Below, piece by piece: positions 7,961-16,840 of a stretch of 41,023 nt of DNA. Every line of letters begins with the position of its first letter. Within the stretch, counting starts at the first letter, position 1. The notes below the pieces were generated by a model. The model was not told where the DNA came from, did no database searches, and saw nothing but the letters and a program-made list of their open reading frames with translations. Source of the stretch: Armatimonadota bacterium (GTDB lineage Bacteria; Armatimonadota; UBA5829; JAUSEB01); the NCBI GenBank assembly GCA_030649165.1, contig JAUSGG010000255.1:1-41023 (forward strand), read 5' to 3'. Position numbers and translations under genes: made by a program.

Positions 7961-8824
7961 CTACGCTGCGTCAAGCTCGGCCAGAGCCTTTTCGACTTCG
8001 TCGGGCTTTGGGGCCTTGCCGTGCCAGTCAACGGCGTTCTCCATGAAGCTCACGCCCTTGCCTTTTACTGTACGCGCGACGATCATGGTCGGCTTGCCCG
8101 CGGTCCTGTGCTCAGGAGACAGGGCGTCAAGTATCTGAGCCAAGTCGTGGCCGTCAATCTCGATCACGTTCCAGCCGAACGCGCGCCATTTGTCCGCCAC
8201 GGGCTGGATGCCCATCACTTCCGCGTTCGGGCCGTCTATCTGCAGGCCATTGAGATCTAGAATCGCGGTGAGATTGTCCAATTTGTAGTGAGCGGCGGCC
8301 ATAGCGGCCTCCCATATCGAGCCCTCCTGCGACTCGCCGTCGCCGATCATCACAAACACCCGGTAGTCCTTCCCGTCGAGTTTGCCCGCGAGCGCCATTC
8401 CGTTGGCCGCCCCGAGTCCCTGCCCGAGCGAACCGGTCGAGAACTCGACGCCAGGGGTCTTCCTCATATCAGGATGGCCCTGGATGCGGCTGTTGATCCG
8501 GCGGAAGGTCATCAACTCTTCCCTCGGGAAATAGCCGAACTCGGCCAGCGCCGCGTAAAGCACGGGACACGCATGTCCTTTGCTGAGCACGAACCGATCG
8601 CGGTCCGGCCAGGTGGGATTCGCGGGGTCGTGGCGCATAACGCGCCCGTAGAGCGCGGCGAGTATGTCGGCCGCGGAAAGCGAACCGCCCGGATGGCCGG
8701 ACTTTGCCGCGCCGACCATTCGCACGATGTCTTTGCGCATTTCCCTCGCCTTTTCGCGAAGGGACTCAATGAGATCGCTTCGGTCCGTGCCATCCGCGGC
8801 GCAGGTTTTGGTTTCGATTGTCAT
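7961..8824 (-). CDS. Transketolase, N-terminal subunit
   Basis: The protein (about 287 residues) is the thiamine-diphosphate-binding PP domain of a split transketolase. It shows AAKSGHPGGSLSAADIL, FVLSKGHACPVLYAAL, the GTGSLGQGLG-like substrate loop (STGSLGQGLGAANGMA) and the thiamine motif starting GDGESQEGSIWEAAM and ending DLNGLQIDG. The ATG at 8824 is preferred; a TTG at 8839 is also in frame, but GAGGAG abuts it directly. mutS2 ends 20 bp upstream, so both are probably on one transcript. The 165-bp spacer to the C subunit holds no gene, only low-complexity GTT/GGT-rich sequence. Confidence 0.92.
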   Translation of the reverse strand: MTIETKTCAADGTDRSDLIESLREKAREMRKDIVRMVGAAKSGHPGGSLSAADILAALYGRVMRHDPANPTWPDRDRFVLSKGHACPVLYAALAEFGYFPREELMTFRRINSRIQGHPDMRKTPGVEFSTGSLGQGLGAANGMALAGKLDGKDYRVFVMIGDGESQEGSIWEAAMAAAHYKLDNLTAILDLNGLQIDGPNAEVMGIQPVADKWRAFGWNVIEIDGHDLAQILDALSPEHRTAGKPTMIVARTVKGKGVSFMENAVDWHGKAPKPDEVEKALAELDAA

Positions 8825-8844
8825 TTTGCCTGTAGTCAACTCCT

Positions 8845-11205
8845 CTATTTCTTAAGTTCTACAATCGTCGCTCCGGCTCCCCCTCGATTTCGCTCGGCCA
8901 GGCGATAAGACTCGACGGCGGGGTTGTCCTTGAGATACTCCCACACCGCCCTTTTCAACGCCCCGGTGCCCATTCCGTGGATAACACGAACTTCCGCAAG
9001 CCCGGCCGCAATAGCCTCGCCCATGTAACGGTCGAGGTTCTCCAGGGCAGGCTCCACGCGCTGCGCTATCAGCTTGAGTTCGGGAGAAATGCTTTGCGCC
9101 TGGGTGACGCCGGAGTCGGCGGATACCAATGGCTCCTGCTTCTGCTCGGTCTGTGGCGACGTTTTGCGCGGCGGGCGCAGCGCGGACACGGGGACAGTCA
9201 CCTTCATCACCCCGACCTGCACGGTCGCTTCGCCTTCCCGCGGATCAGTCAGCAGTATCCCTTCCTGGTGAAGAGAGGCAATCCTCACGGTGTCGCCTGT
9301 ACGGAACGAATAACGGCCCTCCGGCTCCTCTTCGATCTCCGGAATCTCCACCAACTGCTCGGTCATCTCTTCAAGGGTCTTGTCCATCTCCTTTTCGAGC
9401 TTCTGAGCTCGACCGCTTTCCGCCTTCTGTTTGCTCAAATCCTCGAGAGCGCGGTCCAGCCGTTTTGTATACTTTCGTATAAGATTTTCCGCTTCAACTT
9501 TAACAGATTCGTGCGCCTTAACACGCGCGGCCTCCGCCTTGCGGACCATCTCCTCATAGCGGCGACGAAGCGATTCGGCATCGACGCGGGATTTTCGCGC
9601 CTTTCGCTCCTCGTCGAGCGTCGACCGGCGCGCCTGTTCGATGTCTCTGATGATCGACGCCGATTGGTTATGGTCGCCGAATAGCTCTTCTTCAGCCTTG
9701 TGTATTATCTGCTGGGGCATTCCCAGCCTGGACGCTATTGCGAAGGCGTTGCTGCTGCCTGGAACGCCTACGATCAAATGATAGGTGGGTCTAAGAGTTT
9801 CAGGATCGAACTCCACGCAGGCGTTCTCGACCTCTTCGCGAATGAACGCGAACTCCTTGAGTTCTCCATAGTGGGTCGTGGCGACGGTCCTGGCGCCTAT
9901 CTCGACGAGATAGTCAAGAAGGGCCTTCGCGAGCGCCGCGCCCTCCGCGGGGTCCGTACCGGCGCCGATCTCGTCCAGCAGCACGAGCGAATTGGGGGTA
10001 AGATCGGCCAATGCCCGAACGATGTTTCCGACGTGGGAGGAAAACGTGCTCAGCGACTGCTCTATGCTCTGTTCGTCGCCGATATCGGCGAAGACTTCGT
10101 CGAAGACCGCCAATCGCGCGCCGGCGGCGGCAGGCACGTGCAGCCCCGACTGCGCCATCAGGGTGAGGAGTCCTATCGTCTTCAGTGTTACGGTCTTGCC
10201 GCCGGTATTGGGACCGGTTATCAGCAGAGCGCGGAACCTCCTGCCCATCTCAACATCGATTGGCACGACATTCCCGGTCAGCAGCGGGTGGCGGGCCTCG
10301 CGCATTTCGATGCGACCCGAATCGTTCAGCTCCGGCTCGACCGCGGATTGCGCCAAACCAAGCCTTGCCCTGGCGGTTATGAAGTCTATCTCGGCGAGAG
10401 CGTCAAGTGTCGCGAAGATACCGTCCGCCGCCGCGGTGATAAGCGCGGTGAGCTTCAACAGGACCTTCTCGATCTCCTCGCGCTCTTTGATCGTCAGACG
10501 CTTGAGATCGTTTCCGATCTCGACGACGGTCGCCGGCTCCACGAATATGGTCGCTCCGCTCGCGCTGCTGTCGTGAACGATCCCTGGGATTTGCGACCGG
10601 AATTCGGATTTTACAGGAATACAGTAGCGGTCTTCGCGCAGCGTGATAATCGGATCCTGGATTGCCGTGCGATGCTGCGCGGATTGCAGTATGTTGTGGA
10701 GGCGGTCCATCAGCCGCGCGTGAGTCGATTTAATCCCGGAGCGCGCTGAGGCGAGAGCGGCGCTGGCGGAGTCCTGCACCTCTCCATTGCCCGCGATGCA
10801 CCGTGCGATCTCCTCTTCGATGCGCTCGAAGACGACGATCTTCCGTCCAAGGGCGACTATCAGCGGATAACGTTCCTGCAACTTGACGAGAAACGCGCGA
10901 AGCCTGCGGCCGGCGGCGAGCGTCTCGGCGATGTCCAGAAGCTCCAGCTGCTGCAGCATCGACTCGATTCCGGCCTTCTCCACGAGAGGACGAATGTCGC
11001 GAATCCCGCTCAGAGGAATCCTGCCTTCACCCTGGAGGATAGCGGTCGCCTCGGAGGTCTCCCGCTGCCTCAGTTTGACGAGTTCCAGGTCGGACGATGG
11101 CGACGTGCGCGCGGCCGCCTGCCTTCCGAGTTCGGAGGCCGCCTGATCCTTGAGCGTGTCGATTATCTTGTGGAACTCCAGCACGCGGAGAGAACGTTCG
11201 TTCAT
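8845..11205 (-). CDS. mutS2: MutS2 family protein
   Basis: The 786-residue length is normal for MutS2, a MutS homologue lacking mismatch-recognition domains that acts on branched DNA and, in some bacteria, rescues collided ribosomes. The Walker A segment GPNTGGKTV and Walker B region LVLLDEIGAGTDPAEG are intact. They are followed by a long coiled-coil region rich in K/E (about residues 510-620), a KOW-like segment and a C-terminal Smr domain. The Smr domain keeps HGMGTGAL, but the usual LDLRG/LDLHG motif reads LKLIAQ, so its nuclease function is doubtful. The frame extends to 11244, but the ATG at 11205 is chosen. A good promoter overlaps the longer N-terminus, and MNERSLRVLEF is a normal MutS2 beginning. 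It heads the minus-strand gene string. Confidence 0.93.
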   Translation of the reverse strand: MNERSLRVLEFHKIIDTLKDQAASELGRQAAARTSPSSDLELVKLRQRETSEATAILQGEGRIPLSGIRDIRPLVEKAGIESMLQQLELLDIAETLAAGRRLRAFLVKLQERYPLIVALGRKIVVFERIEEEIARCIAGNGEVQDSASAALASARSGIKSTHARLMDRLHNILQSAQHRTAIQDPIITLREDRYCIPVKSEFRSQIPGIVHDSSASGATIFVEPATVVEIGNDLKRLTIKEREEIEKVLLKLTALITAAADGIFATLDALAEIDFITARARLGLAQSAVEPELNDSGRIEMREARHPLLTGNVVPIDVEMGRRFRALLITGPNTGGKTVTLKTIGLLTLMAQSGLHVPAAAGARLAVFDEVFADIGDEQSIEQSLSTFSSHVGNIVRALADLTPNSLVLLDEIGAGTDPAEGAALAKALLDYLVEIGARTVATTHYGELKEFAFIREEVENACVEFDPETLRPTYHLIVGVPGSSNAFAIASRLGMPQQIIHKAEEELFGDHNQSASIIRDIEQARRSTLDEERKARKSRVDAESLRRRYEEMVRKAEAARVKAHESVKVEAENLIRKYTKRLDRALEDLSKQKAESGRAQKLEKEMDKTLEEMTEQLVEIPEIEEEPEGRYSFRTGDTVRIASLHQEGILLTDPREGEATVQVGVMKVTVPVSALRPPRKTSPQTEQKQEPLVSADSGVTQAQSISPELKLIAQRVEPALENLDRYMGEAIAAGLAEVRVIHGMGTGALKRAVWEYLKDNPAVESYRLAERNRGGAGATIVELKK

Positions 11206-11215
11206 GACCGGTAGG

Positions 11216-11244
11216 ATTATACCAGAGGGGATATGCTCAGGCAA
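11216..11244 (-). promoter_or_regulatory. Sigma70-type promoter of mutS2, near-leaderless
   Basis: On the minus strand, TTGCCT (11244-11239) and a perfect TATAAT (11221-11216) are separated by 17 bp. The predicted start of transcription is about 3-4 nt before the ATG at 11205, so the mRNA would have almost no leader. No Shine-Dalgarno sequence is visible between the -10 box and the start codon, which fits leaderless initiation. Confidence 0.7.
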
Positions 11245-11359
11245 GGAGACCTCATACGGTTATCGGTTGACGGTTTGCCGGACACGTCCGACGGGTCCGA
11301 CCGGTCCGAATCGTACCCTGCCGCGCGCAGGTCTCGTTCGACTCGTTCGACTCCGTCCG

Positions 11360-13192
11360 CTAAGACCGCACCAGGATTGTGGCAGGGTAGGCCGAGCCGG
11401 CCAACGGCACGGTCTTTATCAAGACGGTGCGACTCTCATTTGGCCCAAGGATGTAGCGCGCCAGCGGGACTTCCCTCGGAGGGGCAATGTGAGTGACTTT
11501 AACGTACTTGCCGTCGATGAGGAAGACTCCGGACGCCAAGCCCGCGGCGGACTCGAAGAGTACATCTACGGATCTCTGCTCCGGATTCGGATTTGCTATC
11601 GCCAGTTTTATATCGTAGACGACGCCATAATTGCCGTACAACTGCTGCTCTTTGCTCACATCGGAGATGCCGTGTTTGCCGACCCGGATGAACGCCCATG
11701 CTTTTCCGACGATATACTCGGCGTCGATCGACTTCGTCGGCGACGGGAACACCCAGGGCGACAGAACGACTACTCCGTCCATCGGGCTCGCGGGCAGCGC
11801 GCAGCCTTCCGTGACAATGCCGTCTTCGACCAGGTCGGCCGATATGCGCAAGAACAGCGGTGGCCCCTCAAGCGCCCGGAACTGCATAATGCCGCTCGCG
11901 GTATACATCCTATCTACGACGCGACTGCATATCGCAACCCTGGACATCGGCGGCAGTTCGATTATCTCTCCGACATCGTTTATGTAATTCGGCAAAAACT
12001 GAACGCCCGCCCGGTATCCGACCGCAACGGTATCGATGAGAGGGTCGGGCGCGGCCTTAACGACCTGAACGCGCGCCGCGGTGGAGCCCGTGTTGATGAG
12101 CATTATGTTGAAGACGAACGGTTTGCCGATCATGTTCTGGTGATGGTAAAGCAGGCGCGTCGACTCGCCCGGCTCCAGCCGGCCCGCGAACAACGATCCG
12201 AACTTCTTGACCTGCTCGGGCGAATTGCTGTAGAAGAGCTTGCCCACCTCGGCCTTGGGCAGGGCCACGTTGACGATCCTTACCGTTGCCGAACCCGCCA
12301 CTGGGATATATCCCTCGCCCTCGATCCTGACGGGGAAGGTGAGATCGCCTTGGTAGCCCTGGGGTAAATCGGGCAGCTTGGTCGTAGGCGCCAACGCGGT
12401 GACGCGCGCGCCGGGTTCGAGGTCGGCGCTGGCGACGACGCGGCATCTGGCGGACCGCAGACACATTTCGGAAGGAGCAGGCGAGCCGGTCACCATCACG
12501 GTCCGTGGAATCTTCAACCTGCCCGCGTACTTGCGCACGGCAACGTTGATGCTGATGGTCATGTCGCCCCGAGTAACCGCGACAGCGGCCGAGCCCGGCG
12601 TGAGTCCCTTGACGATCAGTGTTCGCCCGTCCGGGCCGACAGTTGTCGAGCATACTTCAGGCCGCTGGTCGAAAACTGTAAAGGGAGCCGGCGACACGCC
12701 CCCGATTGTTACCTGGCGAGTCTCACCGAACGGGACTACGAGGTTCGCCGGCGTAACAGTCAGTGGCGGCGTTGCCAACAGCCAACGGATATTCGCCACC
12801 CAAGCCGCGGCAAGCTCGGTCGGCGATTGCGAGTGGGCGTTCGCCTCTCTCTTGTTGACCACGATAATCGGGGATTGGTTCCAGGTTATATCCGCGCGGC
12901 CCGCGCCGATCACTTTGAACTTGAGCGCCTGGCGGTCCGCGCCTGAGTCGACCATCGCCTGTAGTCGCGCAGCCACGATCCGCGCCCGCTGGGCCGGATC
13001 GAGAGGGCCGCTCGGAGTCAAGAGCTGGATAGCGATTCTATCGCTGATATGTATGGAAGCCGGTCCGGAAGGGATTCCGGGGATAACCTGAACTGTGACT
13101 TTGGGCCTGAATTGGGCGACAGCTTGCGTTGCTATCGCGAGAAACAGAAATGCGCTGGCGTTCACCAACGACGCGCGGCGCAGAAAACGCAT
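11360..13192 (-). CDS. Exported protein with Ig/pilus-N-like domain
   Basis: The 610-residue protein of unknown function has a cleavable signal peptide (FLFLAIATQAVAQ, about residues 15-27). Residues 32-135 resemble a periplasmic module I associate with some mechanosensitive-channel and RlpA-like proteins; the marker is REANAHSQSPTELAAAW followed by an IRWLL helix. Residues about 138-225 (PANLVVPFGETRQVTI to GLTPGSAAVAVTRGD) look like a bacterial Ig or pilus-assembly N-terminal domain. The remaining ~380 residues are predicted mostly beta and not recognised. The ATG at 13192 has GAGGAG upstream and its own consensus promoter. It is the last of six exported-protein genes in a row. Function is not assigned. 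Confidence 0.8.
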   Translation of the reverse strand: MRFLRRASLVNASAFLFLAIATQAVAQFRPKVTVQVIPGIPSGPASIHISDRIAIQLLTPSGPLDPAQRARIVAARLQAMVDSGADRQALKFKVIGAGRADITWNQSPIIVVNKREANAHSQSPTELAAAWVANIRWLLATPPLTVTPANLVVPFGETRQVTIGGVSPAPFTVFDQRPEVCSTTVGPDGRTLIVKGLTPGSAAVAVTRGDMTISINVAVRKYAGRLKIPRTVMVTGSPAPSEMCLRSARCRVVASADLEPGARVTALAPTTKLPDLPQGYQGDLTFPVRIEGEGYIPVAGSATVRIVNVALPKAEVGKLFYSNSPEQVKKFGSLFAGRLEPGESTRLLYHHQNMIGKPFVFNIMLINTGSTAARVQVVKAAPDPLIDTVAVGYRAGVQFLPNYINDVGEIIELPPMSRVAICSRVVDRMYTASGIMQFRALEGPPLFLRISADLVEDGIVTEGCALPASPMDGVVVLSPWVFPSPTKSIDAEYIVGKAWAFIRVGKHGISDVSKEQQLYGNYGVVYDIKLAIANPNPEQRSVDVLFESAAGLASGVFLIDGKYVKVTHIAPPREVPLARYILGPNESRTVLIKTVPLAGSAYPATILVRS

Positions 13193-13233
13193 AGTCTCGA
13201 CTCCTCGCTGGTCGGTTTGGGCGGTTCGTGAAC

Positions 13234-13262
13234 ATTCTACCGGCGGCTCGCGCGTGTGTCAA
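13234..13262 (-). promoter_or_regulatory. Sigma70-type promoter of the 610-residue exported protein
   Basis: On the minus strand a perfect TTGACA (13262-13257), a 17-bp spacer and TAGAAT (13239-13234) precede the ATG at 13192. The leader would be about 35 nt and contains a normal GAGGAG ribosome site. This suggests the gene can be transcribed independently of the exported-protein genes upstream. Confidence 0.75.
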
Positions 13263-13303
13263 CCGCCGGTTGACTATCGTAACAGTTCAGTCTTCCGGGC
13301 ATC

Positions 13304-13331
13304 GTCATTTCTCGACTTCGGTCGGAATGAC
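13304..13331. repeat. Hairpin repeat with TTCG tetraloop
   Basis: GTCATT (13304-13309) pairs with AATGAC (13326-13331), and CGAC with GTCG around a C(TTCG)G tetraloop, separated by a small internal loop. It shares the GTCATT/AATGAC ends with the repeats at the window start. It lies between the stop of the 291-residue gene and the promoter of the next gene. It may act as a transcript end on the minus strand, although no U-tract follows. Confidence 0.6.
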
Positions 13332-13384
13332 ATTCCCGCGGAACTGAACTCACTCTGACTGTCGGTTATCCCGTCCCATCCGTC

Positions 13385-14260
13385 CTATTTGGCCTCGATA
13401 GGAGCAATCGTTGTATCGTAAAGTTGCTTGGCGGCCTCTTTGGTTTCAGCAATCGCAATATGCGCCACGTCCGGCCAGTCCGCCTGAGTCAGCTTCGCCC
13501 CACCGAAGGCGAACCTCAAGTCTATGGGGTACACTGCCGGCGCGAGCCCGCTCTTGGCCGTCAAGGCGCCGGTGAACCGGCATACCTCCCCGGGTTTAAC
13601 GGCGTCCACCAGCGCCAGACTCCGCCGCTGCTTGCACCCCTTCTTCGAGACGACCGATACCTGCATCTTCTTGACGCCCTTCTCGATCAGGTAGTTGGCC
13701 AGGCTGCGCGGCATCTCGATTTCGACGGTTACGTTGAACGGCTCCGCCGGCAGGCCGTAAGACGGTTCCAGGATCACCCGTCGCGGACGCAGAGTCTGAT
13801 CCGAAACAACCGACTCTTTCTCGGACTCGTTTCGCGCCAGGATGACATCCCGCACACAAACCTTGCTGCCTATCGCCACAACATAGTTGGTATCGGCGGT
13901 CACGGGTTTGTAACCTTCCTTCTCCGCGTGGACGACGAGCGCTCCGGTGTTCTTCTGATAGTCGCGAAAACCGACAAATGGCTTCCAAGTTGTGCCCTTT
14001 CGACCGATCTCCACCTTGCCCTTGGCCGCGCCGGAGACATCGGTGACGGCCAAAGGCTTCTTGTCAGTTGACGGGTCGCTCGGCGGCCAAGACTGGCCGG
14101 CCTTCAAGAACCCGATCGAGGCCCCTTGCAGAGGCTGCATTGTGTCGGCATCGAGAACGACCACATGCGCTTCGCCGATGAGGGCCTTTGCGTAGGATGG
14201 CGGTCCGGCGGCCACGGTGAGAACCAGTAGGACCGGCAGGAACCAAAACCTGACATGCAT
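13385..14260 (-). CDS. Exported hypothetical protein, 291 residues
   Basis: An N-terminal signal peptide (FLPVLLVLTVAAGPPSYA) indicates export. The segment ALIGEAHVVVLDADTMQPL, followed by GASIGFLKAG and GALVVHAEKEGYKPV, looks like a carboxypeptidase-regulatory or transthyretin-like beta-sandwich (about residues 27-125). A second beta-rich domain (about 150-270) with cysteines in VSKKGCKQRR and GEVCRF follows. No catalytic motif is recognised. GGAGG lies 9 nt before the ATG at 14260. The gene is 55 bp downstream of the 827-frame lipoprotein gene, so co-transcription is likely. The function is unknown; a structural or binding envelope protein is a reasonable guess. Confidence 0.75.
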   Translation of the reverse strand: MHVRFWFLPVLLVLTVAAGPPSYAKALIGEAHVVVLDADTMQPLQGASIGFLKAGQSWPPSDPSTDKKPLAVTDVSGAAKGKVEIGRKGTTWKPFVGFRDYQKNTGALVVHAEKEGYKPVTADTNYVVAIGSKVCVRDVILARNESEKESVVSDQTLRPRRVILEPSYGLPAEPFNVTVEIEMPRSLANYLIEKGVKKMQVSVVSKKGCKQRRSLALVDAVKPGEVCRFTGALTAKSGLAPAVYPIDLRFAFGGAKLTQADWPDVAHIAIAETKEAAKQLYDTTIAPIEAK

Positions 14261-14315
14261 TTCGAGACACCTCCAAGTTTATTTTTGTTACGGTCTAACG
14301 AACCGCGCGTTCCGG

Positions 14316-16766
14316 CTACCACGGCGCGGGCGCAAAATACATTGCGTCGGCGTTAGCCAACAGATCGTCGATATCCTCTTTTTGTCCCACGTGCGCGCGC
14401 GCCAGAATATAACCAACGTAGGCGCGCTGGCGCGGGCGGGAGACTTTCGTGAATTGGCTGGTAGCCTGTTCGAGCAGACGAGCGCACATTCCGGCGTCGC
14501 TGCTCTTGGCCCTGATCGCGATCACGGCAAGAGCAAAAGCCTGCTTGGCCGGATCGGTGACGTTCCCGGCCAGGTCGAGCGCGCGTTTCGGGTCGAGCTT
14601 TGAATAGGTCGCGGCCAGGTCGCAGATCGCCTGGTTTTTCTCGTCGGCGTCGCCCAGCCTGGCGGCGTCGGAAGCGACCGATTCGAGCAACGTCTTCGCG
14701 CGAGCAGGATCGGTGTCGATGGTCGAGGCGGCAAGCAGTCTGGTGGCCTGGACTTTGTCGTAAGGCGAAGAGAGGGACCCGGTGACCGCTTCGACTCCCG
14801 ATGGATTGGTGGATCCCAGCCATGAGACAACAGTCGCCAGGTCTCTGGCCGCTGACTCGCGCTCTTCGAGATCTCCCTGTCCGCGCGTCGCCGCATAAGC
14901 GTCGTTGAACAAACCGACCGACCGAGGGTTATTCCTGGCTATCAGCATACTCGCGACGTACCGTTTGGCGCAATCGATCTCGACGCCCGTCAACTTGCTC
15001 TGCTCCAGGATATCCAAAGCTTTCTCGGGGTTGGCGTCGGCCATAATGACGGCGGCGCGGCGGTAGGCGTCCCTTTTCGTATCTTCATCCGTAATGCGTT
15101 GGAGTATGGTTTGCGATGAGTCCGGAAAACTGGCGGCCATCCTTTCGGCGAGGTGCTTGCCGAGGTAGGAAGACCACATGCTCTGCCCGTGACGGAGGAT
15201 AAAATCGTTCAAACCGAGCGATGCGCGGGCCTTTGCAAGATCGCGAGTTTTCTCGTCTACCTGGGGAGACAACAGCGCCGCGTCCGTCACAACCGCGAAT
15301 TCACCGCCGCGCATCTCGTTTCGAACCGCGTCCACAACCGCCGGGTTCATGAGCCAAAGCCGCTGTACGATGCCTTCCCACAATTGCCAGGTAAACAGGC
15401 GGTCCTGGTCGATCAGCTTTCGCATTTTGCGGGTCTCTCCCGCCATAACGATCTTGTGAGCAAGCGACCCCTGTCCGGTCTGATCGCGCGACTCCTTGCC
15501 CTGCGCCACCTTTTTCTCGACCGCCTGGAGGATCTGAGTCATGGCTTTCTCTCCGAATATCTTCTTCGCGAGATCGGGCTCATCGTTCATAATATCTTCC
15601 ATCAGGTTCCAGACAAGCCGCAGTCGGTCCGGGTCCTGCACGCTGAACTCGGCAAAGAGGGTGTGCATCTTGTCGCTCAATTCGTGTCCGGGGCGCTGAC
15701 GCGCGTGATCGATCGAAGCCTTCGCCCAGCGCGCCAGGATGTCCATCCCGGCGGCGTCGTAGGACTTACCCGCCTGCTCGTCAAGAAACGCCTGCGCCAG
15801 GTCGGTGTTGAGCGAGGAGAGATTACCCGCCGCGATTACACAGGCGGCGTCTCTATCGAGACCCGCTCGGAAGAGTTTGGCGCCGTCTTTTGGGCTCATC
15901 AAGCCGGTCAGAGCGGACGCCTGGGCGAACCACAGGCGGCCTCCAAACCCTTCGGCGCTCTTGTCGGAGGCGGCTTTGGCGAGTGATTCACAGCGAGTGG
16001 TGAGGTCCTTCGCGGCGGCGGGGTTGACCAGAAACAGCCGATGCGCGCCGTAGCATACATACTTGGCGATGTTGGCTTTCGCCCCGCCGCTGTCGCACTT
16101 TTCGGACGACTTTACCGCCTCGCTCAACGCCCTTATGCCGTCGGATTCTCGTCCATTGAGCAGGGCAATCTGCCCGATGTTGCACATCGCCCGCACGCGC
16201 CACAAGTCCTTCTTGATATGGCCGGCCGCGGAGAGCGCCAGACCGGGGTCCACCTTGGCGGTGCGCTGCAACTCATAAAGCAGGCTGGCGTAAATCTCCT
16301 CCTCGGTCTGGGCGGCCAGAACATTGTGGAGGTTCTGCGGTCGGTAGCCGGCGGCCATCGAGCCGAGCAGTCCTCCCGTTCCCTGCGCAAAGGACATGCC
16401 GACGGACTCCCCCCACGACATCTTTGGAGTGGAGGAATAGTAGCTCTTGCTCTGCATGTACTGAAACGTGCCCTGGAAAGCCGCGTCGAGCAGCATTTCC
16501 ATGAAGATCTTCGGGAATGGAGATGACCTTTCCGGAAGACTCTGCTCTACTCCCTCGATGGCCGAGCACAGGCTTTTCATGGCGCAATCGGAGGTCGCGG
16601 TTCTGGCGGCAGCCTCCTGCTCTCCGAGGGCCTGTGATTGCTGGCTTGACGCGGAGGCGACGCAAGATATGAGCAGCGCGCACACCAGCGCCGCACTGAT
16701 CGTCCGTCTTAGCAAACGGCGTCTCCGGCGGTCGTTGTTACGGTTTTCCGTCAAGCTTTCACCCAT
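14316..16766 (-). CDS. Helical-repeat exported protein, probable lipoprotein
   Basis: From the chosen start the protein has 816 residues. The n-region is very arginine-rich (DRRRRRLLRR), followed by a hydrophobic stretch ending LLISC, a plausible lipobox with C35 as the lipidated residue. The rest is alpha-helical with TPR/HEAT-like character, with many A-x2-A and L-rich helices. Examples are GLALSAAGHIKKDLWRVRAM, RDLATVVSWLG and ICDLAATYSKLDPKRAL. No enzyme motif is visible. The ATG at 16766 is preferred over the upstream start at 16799 because GGAGG sits 9 nt before it. It lies 74 bp after the Y-x-P repeat gene and would be co-transcribed. A scaffold role in an envelope assembly is a guess. 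Confidence 0.78.
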   Translation of the reverse strand: MGESLTENRNNDRRRRRLLRRTISAALVCALLISCVASASSQQSQALGEQEAAARTATSDCAMKSLCSAIEGVEQSLPERSSPFPKIFMEMLLDAAFQGTFQYMQSKSYYSSTPKMSWGESVGMSFAQGTGGLLGSMAAGYRPQNLHNVLAAQTEEEIYASLLYELQRTAKVDPGLALSAAGHIKKDLWRVRAMCNIGQIALLNGRESDGIRALSEAVKSSEKCDSGGAKANIAKYVCYGAHRLFLVNPAAAKDLTTRCESLAKAASDKSAEGFGGRLWFAQASALTGLMSPKDGAKLFRAGLDRDAACVIAAGNLSSLNTDLAQAFLDEQAGKSYDAAGMDILARWAKASIDHARQRPGHELSDKMHTLFAEFSVQDPDRLRLVWNLMEDIMNDEPDLAKKIFGEKAMTQILQAVEKKVAQGKESRDQTGQGSLAHKIVMAGETRKMRKLIDQDRLFTWQLWEGIVQRLWLMNPAVVDAVRNEMRGGEFAVVTDAALLSPQVDEKTRDLAKARASLGLNDFILRHGQSMWSSYLGKHLAERMAASFPDSSQTILQRITDEDTKRDAYRRAAVIMADANPEKALDILEQSKLTGVEIDCAKRYVASMLIARNNPRSVGLFNDAYAATRGQGDLEERESAARDLATVVSWLGSTNPSGVEAVTGSLSSPYDKVQATRLLAASTIDTDPARAKTLLESVASDAARLGDADEKNQAICDLAATYSKLDPKRALDLAGNVTDPAKQAFALAVIAIRAKSSDAGMCARLLEQATSQFTKVSRPRQRAYVGYILARAHVGQKEDIDDLLANADAMYFAPAPW

Positions 16767-16840
16767 ACTGGGAAACCTCCTGATCCGATCGGGTCGCAAT
16801 CGCGGCCCGCGCGACTTTGGTTTTCGCCACTAGCCCACGG

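Noticed and set aside
11150-12367. 405-codon plus-strand open frame
   Set aside because: It is antisense to the start of mutS2 and to the 610-residue exported protein, with no domain pattern.
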